From positions 372,001 to 436,000 of the forward strand of contig NZ_FQUD01000004.1 in the NCBI RefSeq assembly GCF_900128945.1: 64,000 bases of DNA, in the 5' to 3' direction. The position numbers were made by a program, and so were the translations under genes. The notes under the pieces are model-generated. The model was given only the letters and a program-made list of their open reading frames with translations. It was not told the DNA's origin and did not search any database. This document shows positions 1 through 8,522 of this stretch, piece by piece (position 1 is the first letter of the stretch; the number at the start of each line of letters is the position of its first letter). This stretch comes from Chryseobacterium sp. OV279. GTDB lineage: Bacteria > Bacteroidota > Bacteroidia > Flavobacteriales > Weeksellaceae.

Positions 1-859
1 TCAATGACATGTTTGATTCCACCTGAATGTGTCTCAACATGTTTGGTCCTGGCTTTCTTGCTGCTGCGAAAGATGTTTCTAAACTTGCTCCGTTGTAATC
101 TCCTAAGAAATCAGCCTGGAAAGAAACTACCAATTCTGAACCTTTAAGGTCATACACCGGTAATGCTCTCTGTCCGAATACTTCCTGAGCTGCATCTAAA
201 GCTGCAGAGTGAGGATACGCATCATACGTTACCAGTTCCGCAGTTGGATATTTAGCTTTGAATTCTGCAAATAGCTTTTTGAAAGTAGGAGAAGGGAAAG
301 AGTGTGACAAAAGCACGATCTTTTTACCTGCTGCACTTGCATCTGCCAGACCTTTAAGGATAAAACTGTCTACTTTATCGAAAGTTTCATCTTTACCGTC
401 CAGTTTAGGCTGCTTTACTTTATCGTTATCATAAAGAGAAAGTACACTTGCCTGAGCTCTTGCATTAGTTGTTCCTAAATCACCTGCTGCCGGGTTTGGA
501 TCTATTTTGATAGGTCTTCCTTCACGGGTCTTTACTAAAACACTGGCGAAGTCGAATCCGTCAAAATATGTTGAAGCGTAATAATTCGGAACCCCTGGAA
601 TAATGTCATGTGGCTTTACCACATAAGGAATCGTTTTGATCACCGGTGCTTCACAGGCAGCCAATGTTACGGCTGCTGTAGAGAATCCTAATATTTTTAA
701 GAAATCTCTTCTTGAAGTACTGGATCCGTTCTGTTCAGCATCTCCAAGGAAATCTTCTACCGGAATTTCTTCCTGAAACTCTTTCTGAGCCAGCTTATTA
801 TTCAAAGCTGGGTCTTTAAGTTCATGAATACTTCTAAATTGTATTTTGTTTGAAGCCAT
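1..859 (-). CDS. actB: Alternative complex III iron-sulfur subunit ActB, N-terminal part
   Basis: This is the 5' part of a gene that leaves the window on the left; about 286 codons are visible. It reads as the molybdopterin-oxidoreductase-like, iron-sulfur subunit of quinol:cytochrome c oxidoreductase (alternative complex III). The start (MASNKIQFRSIHELKDP) is typical of the family. A twin-arginine-type signal, SRRDFLKILGFSTAAVTLAAC, lies near residues 50-70 and ends in a cysteine usable for lipidation. The stretch KIDPNPAAGDLGTTNARAQA matches the molybdopterin-like domain. The cluster-binding region would lie further left. It follows actA by 23 bases on the same strand, as expected for an act operon. 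Confidence 0.88.
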   Translation of the reverse strand, partial: MASNKIQFRSIHELKDPALNNKLAQKEFQEEIPVEDFLGDAEQNGSSTSRRDFLKILGFSTAAVTLAACEAPVIKTIPYVVKPHDIIPGVPNYYASTYFDGFDFASVLVKTREGRPIKIDPNPAAGDLGTTNARAQASVLSLYDNDKVKQPKLDGKDETFDKVDSFILKGLADASAAGKKIVLLSHSFPSPTFKKLFAEFKAKYPTAELVTYDAYPHSAALDAAQEVFGQRALPVYDLKGSELVVSFQADFLGDYNGASLETSFAAARKPGPNMLRHIQVESNMSL

Positions 860-882
860 TTATACTTCTAATTTTTTAGTTA

Positions 883-2241
883 TTAATAATGACATTTACC
901 ACACTCAAGACCTCCAATTGCATCTACAGTGATTTTACCGCCATCCTGAGGATATTGTTTTTTCAACTTGTCATGTAGATTCTTGAAGTACTCTTTATTA
1001 TAACCGTTGTTCATATCAACCTCAGTCGTTCTGTGGCACTCGATACACCATCCCATAGTGAAGTCGTTAGCCATTTGAACAACATTCATTGTATCAATTT
1101 TTCCGTGACAAGCTTTACATACAACATCAATTTTGTTGTTAGGATTCTTTTTGTTGAAAGAATTAATGATCGCTTGTTCACCTGCTACTACGTGTTGAGA
1201 GTGGTTGAAGTACACGAAGTCTGGCATGTTGTGGATTCTGGTCCATTCAACAGGCTGTGTTTTTCCAGTGTACACCTGTTTTGCAGGATCCCAGCCAGTA
1301 GCGGCATAGATTTTCTGGATTTCACCGTCGTAGAATGCTTTATCTTTTCCTGGTTCCATGTAGTGGTCTGCGTTGTACTCAGAGATTGTTCTGTGACAGT
1401 TCATACAAACGTTCATAGATGGAATCTCAGATACTTTACCATACTTGGCACTGGAGTGACATAGTTGACAGTCGATTTTTTGCTCTCCCGCGTGAATTTT
1501 GTGAGAGAAGTAGATAGGCTGTTCAGGCTTGTACCCTTTGTAAACACCAATCCACATAATCCAGTTCCAAACTCCGTAAGCGGCAAGAAGGGCAAGGATA
1601 CCCAATACTGCTTTCCCTACGTAGTGGTACTTCTCATAAATTTCGCTGAAAGATTTAACTCTTGTTGCGTTAAGTCCTGCTAAGTCTTCGGATTGACCTA
1701 ATTTAACCAATTGTCTCAGTTTAATTAAGATCCAAACCAATAGAGCTGCAATGGCAAGAAGCGAGATAATAACAACACTTGAAGTGGTCTTATCTGCTGG
1801 TGCAGCTGCTGCTCCGTCTGTAGCGGTAGCCTTATCTGCTTTTGGCGGTTCTGGCGCCGGCGGATTAGTTGTGTACGCTAAAATGTCATCAATGTCCTTC
1901 TCTGTAAGATTAGGAAACTGCAACATTTCAGTCTTATTAAATTTTTCGAAAATCTCATTGGCGTATTTATCCCCAGAAGCTCTCAGAGCTTTGTTGTCTT
2001 TGATCCACTTGTGAAGCCAATCTTTGTCTACACCACCCTCTGTCTTTACACGTTCTACGACACCCTTTAGAGGTGGCCCTATTACCTGTTTGTCCAGTGC
2101 GTGACATGCAGTACAATTTGCTTTGAAAAGTTTCTCTCCGTTTTTAGGATCGCCGTCTTGCCCGTAAATTGAAGCACTTGTCGATAGCAATAAGCCTATT
2201 GCGATCAACGTTTGTTTATAATGCTTTCTCCAACTAATCAT
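883..2241 (-). CDS. actA: Alternative complex III multihaem cytochrome c, ActA with fused monohaem domain
   Basis: A 452-residue membrane-anchored multihaem cytochrome that passes electrons from quinol to periplasmic acceptors in alternative complex III. Six CxxCH haem sites are visible at residues 43-47, 258-262, 279-283, 375-379, 399-403 and 447-451. A signal peptide covers residues 1-27. A monohaem cytochrome c domain (about 30-125) follows, then an Ala/Pro-rich linker, membrane segments near 155-173 and 209-231, and a five-haem domain to the C-terminus. The five-haem part matches ActA. The N-terminal monohaem part resembles the cytochrome that is a separate subunit (ActE) in some bacteria, so this looks like a natural fusion. 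actB follows by 23 bases. A possible -7 box (CAAAAATA on the + strand) lies at 2286-2293. Confidence 0.92.
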   Translation of the reverse strand: MISWRKHYKQTLIAIGLLLSTSASIYGQDGDPKNGEKLFKANCTACHALDKQVIGPPLKGVVERVKTEGGVDKDWLHKWIKDNKALRASGDKYANEIFEKFNKTEMLQFPNLTEKDIDDILAYTTNPPAPEPPKADKATATDGAAAAPADKTTSSVVIISLLAIAALLVWILIKLRQLVKLGQSEDLAGLNATRVKSFSEIYEKYHYVGKAVLGILALLAAYGVWNWIMWIGVYKGYKPEQPIYFSHKIHAGEQKIDCQLCHSSAKYGKVSEIPSMNVCMNCHRTISEYNADHYMEPGKDKAFYDGEIQKIYAATGWDPAKQVYTGKTQPVEWTRIHNMPDFVYFNHSQHVVAGEQAIINSFNKKNPNNKIDVVCKACHGKIDTMNVVQMANDFTMGWCIECHRTTEVDMNNGYNKEYFKNLHDKLKKQYPQDGGKITVDAIGGLECGKCHY

Positions 2242-2376
2242 TTAAATTATCTTATGTTAGTAAAATATTGAACCAATCAATTCCGCAAAAATAATATTTT
2301 TAACAGGAATTTAACGGTATATGGAAAAGGGAAAATATCATTTACGTTTAATTTGTATTGATTCTAAATAGTGTTG

Positions 2377-2408
2377 TTTGGTATAATTTTTTAATTTTAA
2401 TAGATTTG
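2377..2408 (+). promoter_or_regulatory. Bacteroidota-type promoter for the SPOR-domain gene
   Basis: TTTG at 2377-2380 and TAGATTTG at 2401-2408 are separated by 20 bases, matching the Bacteroidota housekeeping promoter (TTTG, then TAnnTTTG). The -7 box sits 15 bases before the ATG at 2424. Confidence 0.6.
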
Positions 2409-2423
2409 CAGAAACAAGTTTAA

Positions 2424-2981
2424 ATGAGAAATTTAATCAAAATATTTTCAATAATATCTTTATTTGGGTTTTATAGCATTGAAGCCCAACAGGTTGTTCA
2501 AAAAGACACACTGTCCGGAACAGAGCTAATTATGACCATGGATTCCAAAGTAAGTGCTGCTTTGGGAGGAATTGAAGATAAATGTTCCAGGACTACCGGA
2601 GGTCCTTCGGGTTCTTCCGTAAAAGAAAATAATACCGATAGTGGAATGGTGAATACCACAAAACCGCCCAAAATCTATATTCCGAGCAGAGAATTGAGCA
2701 ATGCGGAGATCTGTAGAAAAAATCCGAGGATTTTAGGATTCAAAATTCAGATCACTACGGTTAAGAGTAACGAAGAAGCGAACGAGGTGAAATCTTATTT
2801 CAGAAAAAGATTCCCGAACCTGAAAGTGGAAACAGATGCTTCGTTAAGACCTAACTACAAAATTTTAGCAGGAAGTTATTTCACAAAACAGAGTGCGTCA
2901 TCTGACCTGTCGAAAATTAGAGAATACTTTAAATCGGCGATTGCAGTACAGTACAGAATTTTCTGTTCAGAAGCGAGATAA
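2424..2981 (+). CDS. Secreted SPOR-domain-like protein
   Basis: A 185-residue exported protein. Residues 1-21 form a signal peptide ending in IEAQ. Residues about 30-95 are low complexity. The C-terminal part (about 104-180, starting GFKIQITTVKSNEEANEVKS) has the pattern of a SPOR domain, which in other bacteria binds denuded peptidoglycan: an initial beta strand with Q-I, a helix rich in E/A, the KVETDASLRPNYKILAGSY strand-turn-strand and a final helix. It stands alone, with its own promoter and a terminator directly downstream. A wall-binding role is inferred from the domain only. Confidence 0.75.
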   Translation: MRNLIKIFSIISLFGFYSIEAQQVVQKDTLSGTELIMTMDSKVSAALGGIEDKCSRTTGGPSGSSVKENNTDSGMVNTTKPPKIYIPSRELSNAEICRKNPRILGFKIQITTVKSNEEANEVKSYFRKRFPNLKVETDASLRPNYKILAGSYFTKQSASSDLSKIREYFKSAIAVQYRIFCSEAR

Positions 2982-3003
2982 GTCGTCAAAAAATATAAAA
3001 GTA

Positions 3004-3030
3004 AAGCCGGGAATTTTTCCGGCTTTTTTA
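3004..3030 (+). terminator. Rho-independent terminator after the SPOR gene
   Basis: Stem AAGCCGG (3004-3010) pairs with CCGGCTT (3019-3025) around an 8-base loop and runs into T's. The convergent gene on the minus strand ends inside this element, so it may act both ways. Confidence 0.8.
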
Positions 3031-4305
3031 TTGGTAGTAAGTTTCTAAAAAGAGGAAAAAGTCTGACATTCTGTACAGGTTATTGACCAGTAGAAATACA
3101 AACAGAATGACCATGGTTATCATCAAAAATGATAAAGTCTTCGGTTGTGATTTATAAGCGTAAAACAGCCAGCCTAAAAGCAAGGGATATACAAAAACAA
3201 AGTGTCCTCCGTAGATGTAAGACGTGTGAAGTCCGAACCGCATAATGCAGTGGATCACAATGTCAACCACGAAAGAAATGGTGATAATCTGGACCAGTTT
3301 ATTTTTAAAATTTTTAATATAACTCCACAAAATGAGTCCTAATAATATGACGATAAATGCATAGCAAAACGAAGACGAATAAGGCTCCATTAAAAGGCCT
3401 TTAAAGTCGAAACCCTTCATATTATGTTTGTCCGTCGTCATGAAACTCGGGAACAGAATACTGCCGCCAAAAAAGTAGGAAAGCATCATGTCCCAATCCG
3501 GAATAGATTCTACATTGGAGAACTTTTCATACTGCTGGTTGGTTTTCGAGAAGATGTTTTCATATTTGAAATCAATTCTCAGTAAATAGAGGAATACAAA
3601 ACATGCTGTGGTCAGTGTCACACGAAAAGCTGCATTTCCAAATTTTTTCCAACTCCGGAAGAGGTCTTTCTCAAATAGTATTGGAATAAAAACCTTAACA
3701 AGGTTGGTAATGGTAAGTCCGCCGATCGTAATTCCGGCAAGCGCAAGAGCTGATCCGGGTATTTTCTCCTCTTTTCTGAGTTTTACAGCTGCATAATAAT
3801 TGTAAATGCTTAGCAACAGTAGAGTATAGGTGAAATTCTCAGGCGTAAAAGATAGAATGATGCTGGTAGAGAATAAGCCGAAGAACAGAATGATAAGCAG
3901 GCTGATCTTTAATGGAAGTCTGATGATATTCTTCAGGTATTTGAAAATCTGTGCCATACATAAGCTTATGGCGGTATTGCTCAACCATGCAAGGGTGAGT
4001 CTGAAGGTTGCATCCATTTTTCCACCTGAAATCAATAGTGAGAACTCTCTGACCCAATTAAAAAAATAATAGGCCAACGGATGTCTTTCAAAACTTCCAC
4101 CGGTCATTACGATCGCTTTATTGTCAAAACTGAAATAAGCATCCCAGGGAATTCTGCTGTCAAAAATGATCCGGTAATGAAGTGCGATATAAGTTCCCAG
4201 CGTTCCATAGCAGATCAGGAAGAATATAAATACTGCCAATTCTGTGTAAGAAGAAGGGAAGACCTGTTTTAAAAGGTAGATGAGTTTTGTTTTAATAAAA
4301 GACAC
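3028..4305 (-). CDS. Polytopic inner-membrane protein of unknown function
   Basis: A 425-residue protein with roughly nine to ten hydrophobic segments. The first is near residues 19-41, followed by an external loop with the acidic stretch DSRIPWDAYFSFDNKAIVMT and GGSFERHPLAYYFF. A long first periplasmic loop with Asp residues recalls GT-C glycosyltransferases, but I see no decisive motif, so the activity is open. It is monocistronic and lies between two terminators. The start at 4305 gives a short basic N-terminus before the first membrane span. Confidence 0.7.
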   Translation of the reverse strand: MSFIKTKLIYLLKQVFPSSYTELAVFIFFLICYGTLGTYIALHYRIIFDSRIPWDAYFSFDNKAIVMTGGSFERHPLAYYFFNWVREFSLLISGGKMDATFRLTLAWLSNTAISLCMAQIFKYLKNIIRLPLKISLLIILFFGLFSTSIILSFTPENFTYTLLLLSIYNYYAAVKLRKEEKIPGSALALAGITIGGLTITNLVKVFIPILFEKDLFRSWKKFGNAAFRVTLTTACFVFLYLLRIDFKYENIFSKTNQQYEKFSNVESIPDWDMMLSYFFGGSILFPSFMTTDKHNMKGFDFKGLLMEPYSSSFCYAFIVILLGLILWSYIKNFKNKLVQIITISFVVDIVIHCIMRFGLHTSYIYGGHFVFVYPLLLGWLFYAYKSQPKTLSFLMITMVILFVFLLVNNLYRMSDFFLFLETYYQ

Positions 4306-4331
4306 GTGTCAGTTTTTTGCAAAAATAAAAT

Positions 4332-4360
4332 AAAAAAACTCACCATGGTTGGTGAGTTTT
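4332..4360 (-). terminator. Terminator of the T9SS protein gene at 4380
   Basis: Stem AAAACTCACC (4335-4344) pairs with GGTGAGTTTT (4351-4360) around a 6-base loop; on the minus strand it ends in a T run. The same stem sequence recurs at 5438-5463. Confidence 0.8.
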
Positions 4361-4379
4361 AATGTTTATGATTAAGTAA

Positions 4380-5222
4380 TTATTGCTTGATCACTTTTCT
4401 TGTGGAAGTGCTTCCGTCCGCAAAACTTATTTTAACTAAATAAGTTCCTTTTGGAAGTGAAGAAATGTCCGCTTTTTCAGTATCGTTCTGAAGCAGGGAT
4501 TTACCTGTCATGTCAAAAACTGTAGTCGATTTAATCTTCTGATCAGTTTTGATATTGATTTCTCCTTTTGTAGGGTTAGGATAAAGAGCGACTGCATCTT
4601 TAGATTTAGAGGCTGCCTCCTGAGTACCTAAAGTCGCGCTTCCTAAAACCTGGATATCATCTATAGATACGGCATCCGCATCATTAGCGATGTACTGAAA
4701 TCTTATTTTAACGTTAGCTTGTCCAGCATAAGCGGTAAGTGCTTTTTGTACGGATACAGTGTTGTAAAGGTCTGTTGCCTGATTGCCGTCGCCGTCATCT
4801 GTAAATCCAGCTTCTGTATCTTCATCCCAAAGAGTAGTCCAGGCTGTACCTCCATCTGTTGAAATTTGAGCCACAAGATTTCCAAGATTTTGGCCGATCA
4901 TATAATTCCAGCCTACTTTTACCTTGAATTTTAAGACAGGTGTTGTTGTACCTGCAAGTGAAAACGCAGGGCTGATGAGCGCAGCGTTGTTACTCTGGTT
5001 GATATAATCTACCCCAGCAGATTTTGTTCCTGAAATAAGAAAACCTGAGATACTTGTAGGAAATGCGCTGGTAAGCTGCCATGGTCTGCTTGCTACTGTT
5101 TGGGTTCTTGTCCATCCTGTAGAAGGAAACGTCGCACCTTCAAAGTCTTCCGATAGAAGGGTCTGTGCATTAGAGGTTGTTATTGCAAGCAATAAGCCTA
5201 GAGAAAAGAGAGCTTTCTTCAT
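4380..5222 (-). CDS. T9SS-exported protein with choice-of-anchor J/MAM-like domain
   Basis: A 280-residue secreted protein. A signal peptide (residues 1-19) precedes LLSEDFEGATFPSTGWT, the usual opening of the jelly-roll (MAM-like, choice-of-anchor J) domain, whose D-D-I-Q-V ending lies near residues 185-195. A type A T9SS C-terminal domain starts at ALYPNPTKGEINIKTD and ends in STRKVIKQ; it directs export through the Por/Sov machinery and is removed or anchored at the surface. No catalytic motif is visible, so an adhesive or carbohydrate-binding role is inferred only from the fold. Its sorting domain is nearly identical to that of the gene at 5487. Confidence 0.88.
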   Translation of the reverse strand: MKKALFSLGLLLAITTSNAQTLLSEDFEGATFPSTGWTRTQTVASRPWQLTSAFPTSISGFLISGTKSAGVDYINQSNNAALISPAFSLAGTTTPVLKFKVKVGWNYMIGQNLGNLVAQISTDGGTAWTTLWDEDTEAGFTDDGDGNQATDLYNTVSVQKALTAYAGQANVKIRFQYIANDADAVSIDDIQVLGSATLGTQEAASKSKDAVALYPNPTKGEINIKTDQKIKSTTVFDMTGKSLLQNDTEKADISSLPKGTYLVKISFADGSTSTRKVIKQ

Positions 5223-5437
5223 GATAATATTTTTTTTCTAAAATTAGTGAAAAATAATAATATAATATATAAAATTTAATAAAAACGATTAATTGTTGCA
5301 ATTTATAAGGCAATAATTGTAGGTGGATGTAGAACGTATAGCCTGTGTTGTTAAGTGAAGATCTCTTTATAGAATAGGAGTGTTCGGAATGTTTATAAAT
5401 TGGGCAAGTGTCTCTTAATTTCTATTTTTAAAATAAA

Positions 5438-5463
5438 AAAACTCACCGAAGGGGGTGAGTTTT
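5438..5463 (-). terminator. Terminator of the T9SS protein gene at 5487
   Basis: AAAACTCACC pairs with GGTGAGT plus TTT around the loop GAAGGG; minus-strand orientation ends in T's. The same stem is found after the neighbouring T9SS gene. Confidence 0.8.
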
Positions 5464-5486
5464 AAATATGCTTTAAAATAGGATCA

Positions 5487-6818
5487 TTATTGTTTGATCA
5501 CTTTTTCAGTTACAGAGGTGCCGTTGTTAAGTTCTGCCTTTACCATATAGGTTCCTTTTGGAAGTGAAGATAGATCGGCTTTTCCGGAATCTGTTGTAAT
5601 GACTGTTTTTCCGGACATATCTACGACAGATATCATTTTTATTTTTTGATCTGTTTTGATATTGATTTCCCCTTTTGTAGGATTAGGATAAACTGCTATT
5701 TGTTTTGCTGTTTTTGCAGCCTCAGATGTTGCAAGGACCTGTGTGGACTTAAACATTCCTCCAACAGTGGCAGATGTGTTGAATCCTCCAGAATAACAGG
5801 TGCTGGTGTTGAAACATCTTACGGTCAGGTGCTGTATTGCGTCAATGGCAGTCCATGTGGTTCCGTTGTTGCTTTTCCACGATCCTCCGCTTGTGTTGGC
5901 TGAGCTTGTTGCGACTAAAATAGTAGTGCCGGGTATGTAAGTGATGTCACTGATGTTATTGGCAGCAGTAATTCCTGTATAGGTAACTTGTGTCCATGTA
6001 GCTCCTCCGTCTGTTGTTCTGTGAAGCTGTAGCCCGGTAGGGGTTTGACCTGTGAACGTTTTTCTTACAATTATTCCCGTGTTTGCATCACTCCAGGCCA
6101 TATCTCCGCTTACAGCAGCACCTCCAAAATCACTTATGATAGAGTTGGTGGCCAATACCGTCCATGTTAAACCTTTATCTGTTGACTTGTAAATTCTTCC
6201 TTTTCCTGTATAGAAGAATATATTGTTACCTACAGAATAATATCCGCCATTGTATCCATATTCATCTGTCAAAGGATCGGGAATGTTGGCTCCCGGAACT
6301 CTGGTCCATGTCGTTCCTCCGTTGGTGGTTGTGTAAATTTCAAACTCACCACTCTCCGGGTCACCTCCGATAATACCATTGTTAGCATCAAAAAAATGCA
6401 CGTAGTTAGTCCAGGACTGTCCTGCGGTAGTTAGCATATGTTGGTTAGTCCATGTAGCCCCTCCATCCGAAGTTTTCCATACACCTCCTAATCCGTTTGT
6501 ATTGTCAAAAGCTCCCACCCATGCCGTTGTGGCACTTACACCTGAGATGTTGGTGATTTTTAAAGCGGAATTGCCGACATTAATACTTCCTGCTGTCCAT
6601 GTCGTTCCTCCGTTAGATGTTTTTGTAAACTCCTGAACGTTGGCCGTAGTCGTTACTCCATTGTAAGCAAAAGCCCAAACAGTATTGGCATCATAGACTT
6701 CCATACCACTGATTCCTCTTGAAGCGGTTGCAAATGCTGAGTTTTGAGTACTCCAATATTGGGAGAAAGCAGCTCCGCTGATGAATAATGCTGTAATTGA
6801 AAATAGAATTCTTTTCAT
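5487..6818 (-). CDS. T9SS-exported beta-propeller protein with Asp-box/YCF48-like repeats
   Basis: A 443-residue secreted protein. A signal peptide (residues 1-19, ending AFSQ) is followed by about six blades marked by the Asp-box-like motif S/T-x-D/N-G-G-x-T-W: KTSNGGTTWTAG, KTSDGGATWTNQ, TTNGGTTWTRV, STDKGLTWTVL, RTTDGGATWTQV and KSNNGTTWTAI. This pattern predicts a propeller like those of sialidases and YCF48/HCF136 proteins, but no sialidase active-site residues were recognised. A type A T9SS sorting domain (IAVYPNPTKGEINIKTD to the end, VTEKVIKQ) closes the protein. It is transcribed alone, with its own terminator. Confidence 0.88.
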   Translation of the reverse strand: MKRILFSITALFISGAAFSQYWSTQNSAFATASRGISGMEVYDANTVWAFAYNGVTTTANVQEFTKTSNGGTTWTAGSINVGNSALKITNISGVSATTAWVGAFDNTNGLGGVWKTSDGGATWTNQHMLTTAGQSWTNYVHFFDANNGIIGGDPESGEFEIYTTTNGGTTWTRVPGANIPDPLTDEYGYNGGYYSVGNNIFFYTGKGRIYKSTDKGLTWTVLATNSIISDFGGAAVSGDMAWSDANTGIIVRKTFTGQTPTGLQLHRTTDGGATWTQVTYTGITAANNISDITYIPGTTILVATSSANTSGGSWKSNNGTTWTAIDAIQHLTVRCFNTSTCYSGGFNTSATVGGMFKSTQVLATSEAAKTAKQIAVYPNPTKGEINIKTDQKIKMISVVDMSGKTVITTDSGKADLSSLPKGTYMVKAELNNGTSVTEKVIKQ

Positions 6819-6905
6819 AAGGATATTTTTTCTAAAAATAATAAAAAAAACGTCAATACAATGAAAATAATTTATCTAAATAACACAAATACTGAGTTTT
6901 ATGTA

Positions 6906-8447
6906 TTATGAGCTGCATGAAAGCGTAGAACATCCGGTAGTGTCATCGTAGGCTGATGGCCTTTTTGCAGAATATTCCGGATACAATTCTTCGTAAGGAT
7001 TTTCTAAGGCCTTCGTCAGTTTTTCAAGCATTTCCGTGCTTCCGTTATTGATTTCCTCAATGCATTCGTAAAGAAGATAATTTCTAAGAGTGAATTTTGG
7101 ATTTGAATGTTTCATCATAGATAATGATTCTTCCCTTGAAATGGTATTTGATGAAAGTCTTGCGTCATATTTTTTAGCGAAATCTTCCAGTTTTCTGACT
7201 CTCTGATCAGATAAAACAACATAGGATACATTTTCAAAAAGAGATTTCATATCACTTTCAGGACTTAGTTTTTCAAGCTTATTGAAGAATAGCGTGTAGT
7301 CCAGCTGAAGTTCCTGCATCAGTCCCTGCCAGTTGGTGAAAAATTCCTCATCGCTCTCTCTGAGTTCGTCGAAACCGAATTTTTTGCAAAGCATCTGATC
7401 GTGAGCTTTCCAGAAATAAGTTCCGTAATGATTTAAAGTGTCCTCCAGAAACTTTTCATCTTTGATTAACGGATGAAGGGAGTTGGCCAGTTGCCAAAGG
7501 TTCCACTGTGAAATCTGACCCTGTTTTCCAAAAGCATACCTTCTTCCCGGAAGATCAGTCGTATTTGGAGTGAAATTGAGATCATATTCATCCATCATTG
7601 AATAAGGGCCATAATCTATCGTCAAGCCTAAAACAGACATATTATCAGTGTTCATCACCCCATGAACAAATCCTACGCGGAACCATTCTGTCATAAGATC
7701 TGCGGTTCTGGTGCATATATTTTCAAAAAATTCTTTGTATTTCTGAATGCCTTCTGCTTTGATTTCGGGATAATAATGATCAATGGTAAAATCTACCAGA
7801 TCCTGCAGCGTATCATATTCTCTTTGTGCAGACATCAGTTCAAAATGTCCGAAACGCAGAAAACTTTCAGCAGTTCTTACGACTACGGCCCCTTTTTCCA
7901 GTTGTGGATTTCCGTTGTACATCATATCTCTTACCACATCTTCTCCGGTAAAGGCCAGACTCAAAGCTCTGGTGGTAGGAACTCCAAGATGATACATGGC
8001 CTCACTCATCAGGTATTCGCGTACAGATGATCTCAGTACGGCTCTTCCGTCTGCATGTCTCGAATAGGGAGTGGCACCGGCGCCTTTCCATTGAATTTCT
8101 GTCTTTTTTCCTTCTGCATTGATGATTTCTCCGGCCAGGATTGCTCTTCCGTCCCCAAGCTGTCCTGCCCAGTTTCCGAACTGATGTCCTGCATAAGCCG
8201 TGGCATAGGTTTTTACATTGTCGGGAAGATTGTTTCCAACGAGAAAATCCAGATCTTTTTCTTCATAGGATCCAAGGCCTATCTCTTCCGATAGGGCTTG
8301 ATTAAAAGCAATAAGTTTCGGTCTGTCAAAACCTGCTGGTTTTACAGCGGCAAATAAAACTTTTGGAGTGTTTCTCTGCATTGTGTTGTCAGAAAGATTC
8401 CCTGGAAATATATCGGTGAAAGGCTGTTTGATCTGTTCAATATTCAT
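6906..8447 (-). CDS. selO: Protein adenylyltransferase SelO (YdiU/UPF0061 family)
   Basis: A 513-residue cytoplasmic pseudokinase-fold enzyme. Family members transfer AMP from ATP to Ser/Thr/Tyr of proteins, with links to redox stress. Recognisable motifs are YAGHQFGNWAGQLGDGRA, the basic stretch RHADGRAVLRSSVREYL, and the metal/catalytic segment HGVMNTDNMSVLGLTIDYG followed by MMDEYD. The C-terminus is TLSCSS, with Cys at the third position from the end, where animal SelO carries selenocysteine. Length fits bacterial members (about 480-520). A TACCTTTG box (8452-8459, minus strand) lies only a few bases before the ATG, so its role is doubtful. Confidence 0.93.
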   Translation of the reverse strand: MNIEQIKQPFTDIFPGNLSDNTMQRNTPKVLFAAVKPAGFDRPKLIAFNQALSEEIGLGSYEEKDLDFLVGNNLPDNVKTYATAYAGHQFGNWAGQLGDGRAILAGEIINAEGKKTEIQWKGAGATPYSRHADGRAVLRSSVREYLMSEAMYHLGVPTTRALSLAFTGEDVVRDMMYNGNPQLEKGAVVVRTAESFLRFGHFELMSAQREYDTLQDLVDFTIDHYYPEIKAEGIQKYKEFFENICTRTADLMTEWFRVGFVHGVMNTDNMSVLGLTIDYGPYSMMDEYDLNFTPNTTDLPGRRYAFGKQGQISQWNLWQLANSLHPLIKDEKFLEDTLNHYGTYFWKAHDQMLCKKFGFDELRESDEEFFTNWQGLMQELQLDYTLFFNKLEKLSPESDMKSLFENVSYVVLSDQRVRKLEDFAKKYDARLSSNTISREESLSMMKHSNPKFTLRNYLLYECIEEINNGSTEMLEKLTKALENPYEELYPEYSAKRPSAYDDTTGCSTLSCSS

Positions 8448-8474
8448 AGATCAAAGGTATTAATTATAAAAGAA

Positions 8475-8502
8475 AAGACCTTCCAAATTATTGAAAGGTC
8501 TT
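8475..8502 (-). terminator. Terminator of the ricT-gldH-PBP1a operon
   Basis: AAGACCTT (8475-8482) pairs with AAGGTCTT (8495-8502), with a T-rich tail on the minus strand, directly after the PBP1a stop codon. Confidence 0.75.
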
Positions 8503-8522
8503 GTGTATTTCTAAAAGAGAAT

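Noticed and set aside
1033-1464. 143-codon open frame on the plus strand
   Set aside because: Antisense to actA, where all six CxxCH sites are read on the other strand.
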